Assembly (NCBI GenBank): GCA_907163375.1
Contig: CAJQUW010008621.1
Location: 1-64,000 of the forward strand
Reading direction: 5' to 3'
From: Prostheceraeus crozeri
Taxonomy: Eukaryota > Platyhelminthes > Polycladida > Euryleptidae
DNA: 64,000 nucleotides
Position numbers and translations under genes: made by a program. Within the stretch, counting starts at the first letter, position 1. Each line of letters starts with the position of its first letter. Positions 57,301 to 64,000 of the stretch are shown in pieces. Below the pieces are notes generated by a model. The model did no database searches. It saw only the letters and a list, made by a program, of their open reading frames with translations, and was not told where the DNA came from.

Positions 57301-59178
57301 CGAGGCATGGACTGTCAATGAGGTTGCGGTCGAGGCTGGTACTGTCATCGAGGTGGAGGTTGAGGCTTGGATTTTCATCGAGTTGGAGGTCGCGGCTTGG
57401 ACTGTCATTGAGGTGGAGGTTGAGGCATGGACTGTCATCGAGTTGGAGGTCGAGACATGGACTGTCAATGAGGTTGCGGTCGAGGCTAGTACTGTCATCG
57501 AGGTGGAGGTCGAGGCTAGTACTTTCATCGAGGTGGAGGTCAAGGCTTGGACTGTCATCGAGTTGGAAGTCAAGGCTAGTACTTTCATCGAGGTTGAAGT
57601 CGAGGTTAGTACCTTCATCGAGATGGAGGTCGACGCTTGAATTTTCATCGAGTTGGAGGTTGAGGCTAGTACTGTCATTGAGGTGGAGGTTGAGGCATGG
57701 ACTGTCATCGAGGTGGAGGTCGAGGCTAGTACTTTCATCGAGGTGGATGTCGAGGCTTGGATTTTCATCGACTTGGAGGTCAAGGCTTGGACTGTCATCG
57801 AGGTGGAAGTCGAGTCTAGTACTTTCATCGAGGTGGAGGTCGAGGCTAGTACTGTCATTGAGGTGGAAGTCGAGGCATGGACTGTCAATGAGGTTGCGTT
57901 CGAGGCTGGTACTGTCATCGAGGTGGAGGTTGAGGCTTGGATTTTCATCGAGGTGGAGGTCGAGGCTTGGACTGTCATCGAGGTGGAGGTTGAGGCTTGG
58001 ACTGTCATCGAGGTGCAGGTTGAGGCATGGACTGTCATCGAGATGGAGGTCGAGGCTAGTACTTTCATCGATATGGAGGTCAAGGTTAGTACTTTCATCG
58101 AGGTGGAGGTCGAGGCTTGGATTTCCATCGAGGTGGAGGTCGAGGTTAGTACTTTCATCGAGGTGGAGGTCGAGGCTTGGATTTTCATCGAGGTGGAGGT
58201 CGAGGCTAGTACTGTCATCGAGTTGGAAGTCGATTCTAGTACTTTCATCGAGGTGGAAGTCGAGGCTAGTACTTTCATCGAGGTGGAAGTCGAGACATGG
58301 GCTGTCAATGAGGTTGCGGTCGAGGTTGGTACTGTCATCGAGGTGGAAGTCGATTCTAGTACTTTCATCGAGGTGGAGGTCGAGGCTTGGATTTTGATCG
58401 AGGTGGAGGTCGAGGCTTGGATTTTGATCGAGGTGAAGGTCGAGGCTTGAACTGTCATCGAGGTGGAAGTCGAGTCTAGTACTTTCATCGAGGTGGAGGT
58501 CGAGGCTAGTACTGTCATTGAGGTGAAGGTCGAGGCATGGACTGTCAATGAGGTTGCGGTCGAGGCTGGTACTGTCATCGAGGTGGAGGTAGAGGCTTGG
58601 ATTTTCATCGAGTTGGAGGTCGAGGCTTGGACTGTCATTGAGGTGGAGGTTGAGGCATGGACTGTCATCGAGGTGGAGGTTGAGGCATGGACTGTCATCG
58701 AGATTGAGGTCGAGGCTAGTACTTTCATCGAGGTGGAGGTCGAGGCTAGTACTTTCATCGAGGTGGAGGTCAAGGCTTGGACTGTCATCGAGTTGGAAGT
58801 CAAGGCTAGTACTTTCATCGAGGTTGAAGTCGAGGTTAGTACCTTCATCGAGATGGAGGTCGACGCTTGAATTTTCATCGAGTTGGAGGTTGAGGCTAGT
58901 ACTGTCATTGAGGTGGAGGTTGAGGCATGGACTGTCATCGAGGTGGAGGTCGAGGCTAGTACTTTCATCGAGGTGGAGGTCGAGGCTTGGATTTTCATCG
59001 AGGTGGAGGTCGAGGCTGGGATTTCCATCGAGGTGGAAGTCGAGTCTAGTACTTTCATCGAGGTGGAGGTCGAGGCTAGTACTGTCATTGAGGTGGAAGT
59101 CGAGGCATGGACTGTCAATGAGGTTGCGTTCGAGGCTGGTACTGTCATCGAGGTGGAGGTTGAGGCTTGGATTTTCAT
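54343..59178 (-). other. Second giant open frame within the array (1,611 codons)
   Basis: Same Ser/Thr-rich ten-residue repeats as the neighbouring frame, bounded on its C-terminal side by the 32-base unit at 54,363. It is offset from the neighbour by the frame change that unit causes. No unique domains. Coding unproven. Confidence 0.3.
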
Positions 59179-62100
59179 CGAGGGGGAGGTCTAGGCTTGG
59201 ACTGTCATTGAGGTGGAGGTTGAGGCTTGGACTGTCATCGAGGTGGAGGTTGAGGCATGGACTGTCATCGAGATGGAGGTCGAGGCAAGTACTTTCATCG
59301 AGGTGGATATCGAGGCTTGGAGATTTTCATCGAGTTGGAGGTCGAGGCTTGGACTGTCATCGAGGTGGAAGTCGAAGCTAGTACTTTCATCGAGGTAGAG
59401 GTCGAGACATGGACTGTCAATGAGGTTGCGGTCGAGGCTAGTACTGTCATCGAGTTGGAGGTCAAGGTTAGTACTTTCATCGACGTGGAGGTCGAGGCTT
59501 GGATTTTCATCGAGTTGGAGGTTGAGGCTAGTACTGTCATTGAGGTGGAGGTCGAGGCTTGGACTGTCATTGAGGTGGAGGTTGAGGCATGGACTGTCAT
59601 CGAGATGGAGGTCGAGGCTAGTACTTTAATCGAGGTTGCGGTTGAGGATTGGACTTTCATCGAGGTTGCGGTCGAGGCTGGGATTTCCATCGAGGTGGAG
59701 GTCGAGGATAGATCTTCCATCGAGGTGGAGGTCGAGGCTTGGATTTTCATCGAGGTGGAGGTCGAGGCTTGGACTGTCATTGAGTTGGAAGTCGAGTCTA
59801 GTACTTTCATCGAGGTGGAAGTCGAGGCTAGTACTTTCATCGAGGTGGAAGTCGAGACATGGGCTGTCAATGAGGTTGCGGTCGAGGTTGGTACTGTCAT
59901 CGAGGTGGAGGTCGAGGCTTGGACTGTCATTGAGTTGGAGGTCGAGGCTTGTACTTTCATCGAGGTGGAGGTCGAGGCTTGGATTTTGATCGAGGTGGAG
60001 GTCGAGGCTGGGATTTCCATCGAGGTGGAAGTCGAGTCTAGTACTTTCATCGAGGTGGAGGTCGAGGCTAGTACTGTCATTGAGGTGGAAGTCGAGGCAT
60101 GGACTGTCAATGAGGTTGCGGTCGAGGCTGGTACTGTCATCGAGGTGGAGGTTGAGGCTTGGATTTTCATCGAGTTGGAGGTCGAGGCTTGGACTGTCAT
60201 TGAGGTGGAGGTTGAGGCATGGACTGTCATCGAGTTGGAGGTCGAGACATGGACTGTCAATGAGGTTGCGGTCGAGGCTAGTACTGTCATCGAGGTGGAG
60301 GTCGAGGCTAGTACTTTCATCGAGGTGGAGGTCAAGGCTTGGACTGTCATCGAGTTGGAAGTCAAGGCTAGTACTTTCATCGAGGTTGAAGTCGAGGTTA
60401 GTACCTTCATCGAGATGGAGGTCGACGCTTGAATTTTCATCGAGTTGGAGGTTGAGGCTAGTACTGTCATTGAGGTGGAGGTTGAGGCATGGACTGTCAT
60501 CGAGGTGGAGGTCGAGGCTAGTACTTTCATCGAGGTGGAGGTCGAGGCTTCGATTTTCATCGTTGGAGGTCGAGGCTGGGATTTCCATCGAGGTGGAAGT
60601 CGAGTCTAGTACTTTCATCGAGGTGGAGGTCGAGGCTTGGATTTTGATCGAGGTGGAGGTCGAGGCTTGGATTTTGATCGAGGTGAAGGTCGAGGCTGGG
60701 ATTTCCAACGAGGTGGAAGTCGAGTCTAGTACTTTCATCGAGGTGGAGGTCGAGGCTAGTACTGTCATTGAGGTGGAAGTCGAGGCATGGACTGTCAATG
60801 AGGTTGCGTTCGAGGCTGGTACTGTCATCGAGGTGGAGGTTGAGGCTTGGATTTTCATCGAGGGGGAGGTCGAGGCTTGGACTGTCATTGAGGTGGAGGT
60901 TGAGGCTTGGACTGTCATCGAGGTGGAGGTTGAGGCATGGACTGTCATCGAGATGGAGGTCGAGGCAAGTACTTTCATCGAGGTGGATATCGAGGCTTGG
61001 AGATTTTCATCGAGTTGGAGGTCGAGGCTTGGACTGTCATCGAGGTGGAAGTCGAAGCTAGTACTTTCATCGAGGTAGAGGTCGAGACATGGACTGTCAA
61101 TGAGGTTGCGGTCGAGGCTTGGACTGTCATCGAGTTGGAGGTCAAGGTTAGTACTTTAATCGAGGTGGAGGTCGAGGCTTGGATTTTCATCGAGTTGGAG
61201 GTCGAGGCTAGTACTGTCATTGAGCTGGAGGTCGAGGCTTGGACTGTCATTGAGGTGGAGGTTGAGGCATGGACTGTCAATGAGGTTGCGGTCGAGGCTG
61301 GTACTGTCATCGAGGTGGAGGTTGAGGATTGGACTTTCATCGCGGTTGCGGTCGAGGCTGGGATTTCCATCGAGGTGGAGGTCGAGGTTAGTACTTTCAT
61401 CGAGGTGGAGGTCGAGGCTTGGATTTTCATCGATTTGGAGGTCGAGGCTAGTACTGTCATCGAGGTGGAAGTCGATTCTAGTACTTTCATCGAGGTGGAA
61501 GTCGAGGCTAGTACTTTCATCGAGGTGGAAGTCGAGACATGGGCTGTCAATGAGGTTGCGGTCGAGGTTGGTACTGTCATCGAGGTGGAGGTCGAGGCTT
61601 GGACTGTCATCGAGGTGAAAGTCGAGGCTAGTACTTTCATCGAGGTGGAGGTCGAGGCTTGGATTTTCATCGAGGTGGAGGTCGAGGCTTGGACTGTCAT
61701 CGAGGTGGAAGTCGAGTCTACCACTTTCATCGAGGTGGAGGTCGAGGCTAGTACTGTCATTGAGGTGAAGGTCGAGGCATGGACTGTCAATGAGGTTGCG
61801 GTCGAGGCTTGGACTGTCATCGAGGTGGAGGTTGAGGCTTGGATTTTCATCGAGTTGGAGGTCGCGGCTTGGACTGTCATTGAGGTGGAGGTTGAGGCAT
61901 GGACTGTCATCGAGGTGGAGGTCGAGGCCAGATCTTCCATCGAGGTATAGACCGAGGATTTGGTTTCCATCGAGGTGGAGGTCGAGGCTTGGACTGTCAT
62001 TGAGTTGGAAGTCGAGGCTTGTACTTTCATCGAGGTGGACGTCGAGGCTAGTGCTGTCATTGAGGTGGAGGTCGAGGCATGGACTGTCAATGAGGTTGCG

Positions 62101-64000
62101 GTCGAGGCTGGTACTGCCATCGAGGTGGAGGTCGAGGCTAGCACTGTCATCGAGGTGGAGGTCGAGGCTTAGACTGTCATTGAGGTGGAGGTTGAGGCAT
62201 GGACTGTCATCGAGTTGGAGGTCGAGACATGGACTGTCAATGAGGTTGCGGTCGAGGCTAGTACTGTCATCGAGGTGGAGGTCGAGGCTAGTACTTTCAT
62301 CGAGGTGGAGGTCAAGGCTTGGACTGTCATCGAGTTGGAAGTCAAGGCTAGTACTTTCATCGAGGTTGAAGTCGAGGTTAGTACCTTCATCGAGATGGAG
62401 GTCGACGCTTGAATTTTCATCGAGTTGGAGGTTGAGGCTAGTACTGTCATTGAGGTGGAGGTTGAGGCATGGACTGTCATCGAGGTGGAGGTCGAGGCTA
62501 GTACTTTCATCGAGGTGGAGGTCGAGGCTTGGATTTTCATCGAGGTGGAGGTCGAGGCTGGGATTTCCATCGAGGTGGAAGTCGAGTCTAGTACTTTCAT
62601 CGAGGTGGAGGTCGAGGCTAGTACTGTCATTGAGGTGGAAGTCGAGGCATGGACTGTCAATGAGGTTGCGTTCGAGGCTGGTACTGTCATCGAGGTGGAG
62701 GTTGAGGCTTGGATTTTCATCGAGGGGAGGTCGAGGCTTGGATTTCATCGAGGTGGAGGTCGAGGCTGGACTTCCATCGAGGTGGAGTCGAGGCTAGGAC
62801 TGTCATCGAGGTGGAGGTCGAGGCTAGTATTGTCATTGAGGTGGATGTCGAGGCTTGGACTTTCAATGAGGTTGCGTTCGAGGCTGGTACTGTCATCGAG
62901 GTGGAGGTTGAGGCTTGGATTTTCATCGAGGTGGAGGTCGAGGCTTGGATTTTCATCGAGGTGGAGGTCGAGGCTTGGAATTACATCGAGGTGGAAGTCG
63001 AGTCTAGTACTTTCATCGAGGTGGAGGTCGAGGCTAGTATTGTCATTGAGGTGGAAGTCGAGGCATGGACTGTCAATGAGGTTGCGTTGAGGCTAGTACT
63101 GTCATTGAGGTGGAGGTCGAGGCTTGGACTGTCATTGAGGTGGAGGTTGAGGCATGGACTGTCATCGATTTGGAGGTCGAGGCTAGTACTGTCATCGAGT
63201 TGGAAGTCGATTCTAGTACTTTCATCGAGGTGGAAGTCGAGGCTAGTACTTTCATCGAGGTGGAAGTCGAGACATGGGCTGTCAATGAGGTTGCGGTCGA
63301 GGTTGGTACTGTCATCGAGGTGGAGGTCGAGGCTTGGACTGTCATTGAGTTGGAAGTCGAGGCTTGTACTTTCATCGAGGTGGACGTCGAGGCTTGGATT
63401 TTGATCGAGGTGGAGGTCGAGGCTTGGACTGTCATCGATGTGGAAGTCGAGTCTACCACTTTCATCGAGGTGGAGGTCGAGGCTAGTACTGTCATTGAGG
63501 TGAAGGTCGAGGCATGGACTGTCAATGAGGTTGCGGTCGAGGCTGGTACTGTCATCGAGGTGGAGGTTGAGGCTTGGATTTTCATCGAGTTGGAGGTCGA
63601 GGCTTGGACTGTCATTGAGGTGGAGGTTGAGGCATGGACTGTCATCGAGTTGGAGGTCGAGACATGGACTGTCAATGAGGTTGCGGTCGAGGCTAGTACT
63701 GTCATCGAGGTGGAGGTCGAGGCTAGTACTTTCATCGAGGTGGAGGTCAAGGCTTGGACTGTCATCGAGTTGGAAGTCGAGGCTAGTACTTTCATCGAGG
63801 TTGAAGTCGAGGTTAGTACCTTCATCGAGATGGAGGTCGACGCTTGAATTTTCATCGAGTTGGAGGTTGAGGCTAGTACTGTCATCGAGGTGGAGGTCGA
63901 GGCTAGTACTGTCATCGAGGTGGAGGTCGAGGCTAGTACTTTCATCGAGGTGGAGGTCGAGGCTTGGATTTTCATCGAGGTGGAGGTCGAGGCTGGGATT

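Larger units (their letters stand above)
45673..64000. repeat. 30-bp minisatellite array, block 2 (~610 units, runs off the window)
   Basis: Same unit as block 1, uninterrupted for 18.3 kb to the window end. A unit bearing TGA in the GACGCTTGAATTTTC word recurs near 45,742, 47,161, 49,206, 50,436, 51,486, 52,746, 53,916, 55,328, 57,638, 58,868, 60,430, 62,410 and 63,845. A 32-base unit with CTTGGAGATTTTC recurs near 46,048, 47,610, 54,363, 59,316 and 60,996. Most intervals are multiples of 30, often 1,050-1,260, showing an irregular higher-order repeat made by block duplications. Confidence 0.95.

Noticed and set aside
40653-63847. Long plus-strand open frames with acidic (IEVEVEAWTV-type) or Arg-rich (SRWRSRLVLS-type) repeats
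   Set aside because: These are other frames of the same 30-base unit, repeatedly cut by the TGA unit, with no unique domains. They are not listed as genes.
40488-64000. CRISPR-like array of 30-base repeats
   Set aside because: Units abut directly with no unique spacers, and the context is a metazoan genome. It is a minisatellite.

Overview
This is eukaryotic, almost certainly invertebrate metazoan, DNA. The evidence is an intron-bearing MFS transporter gene with GTAAGT donors and pyrimidine-rich acceptors, CR1-group and RTE LINEs, two Penelope-like elements (PLEs), a mariner, tRNA-derived SINEs and a very large minisatellite. The species cannot be named from the sequence. Single-copy DNA is AT-rich. 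The satellite is clearly more GC-rich.

Layout. 0.8-6.0 kb: a PLE whose reverse transcriptase is split between motifs B and C by a CR1-group LINE (about 1.81-5.31 kb) with two open ORFs. 6.0-11.5 kb, minus strand: an SLC46-type MFS transporter in three well-supported exons plus a phase-compatible candidate last exon. 11.5-15.8 kb: a dead Tc1 fragment, a decayed ~68-bp minisatellite and a decayed RTE LINE. 18-19 kb: probable 5' fragment of another LINE. 20.8-22.6 kb: a mariner with unusually long (~140 bp) terminal inverted repeats and one frameshift. 22.7-27.6 kb: hairpins, GC-rich palindromic islands, an orphan PHD finger and SINE copies. 27.9-28.7 kb: the tail of a second PLE, then two hammerhead ribozymes on opposite strands, the second embedded in a tRNA-like SINE body bounded by (TA)n. 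29.8-34.1 kb: an inverted repeat followed by a near full-length CR1-group LINE with a PHD-type ORF1. 36.6 kb: a possible single exon resembling glucose-6-phosphatase. 37.8-40.2 kb, minus strand: a decayed CR1-group LINE.

From about 40.49 kb to the window end the sequence is a tandem array of a 30-bp unit (roughly 700 units), broken at 43.18-45.67 kb by scrambled low-complexity sequence that looks like a degraded or badly assembled part of the same array. Because 30 is divisible by three, the array gives huge open frames (up to 2,252 codons, Ser/Thr-rich, minus strand) and has an irregular higher-order structure marked by a TGA-bearing unit and a 32-bp unit.

The only host genes supported are the SLC46-type transporter and, weakly, one exon. 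Everything else recognisable is repeat-derived. The most interesting items are the paired hammerhead ribozymes at 28.3-28.5 kb and the 30-bp array.
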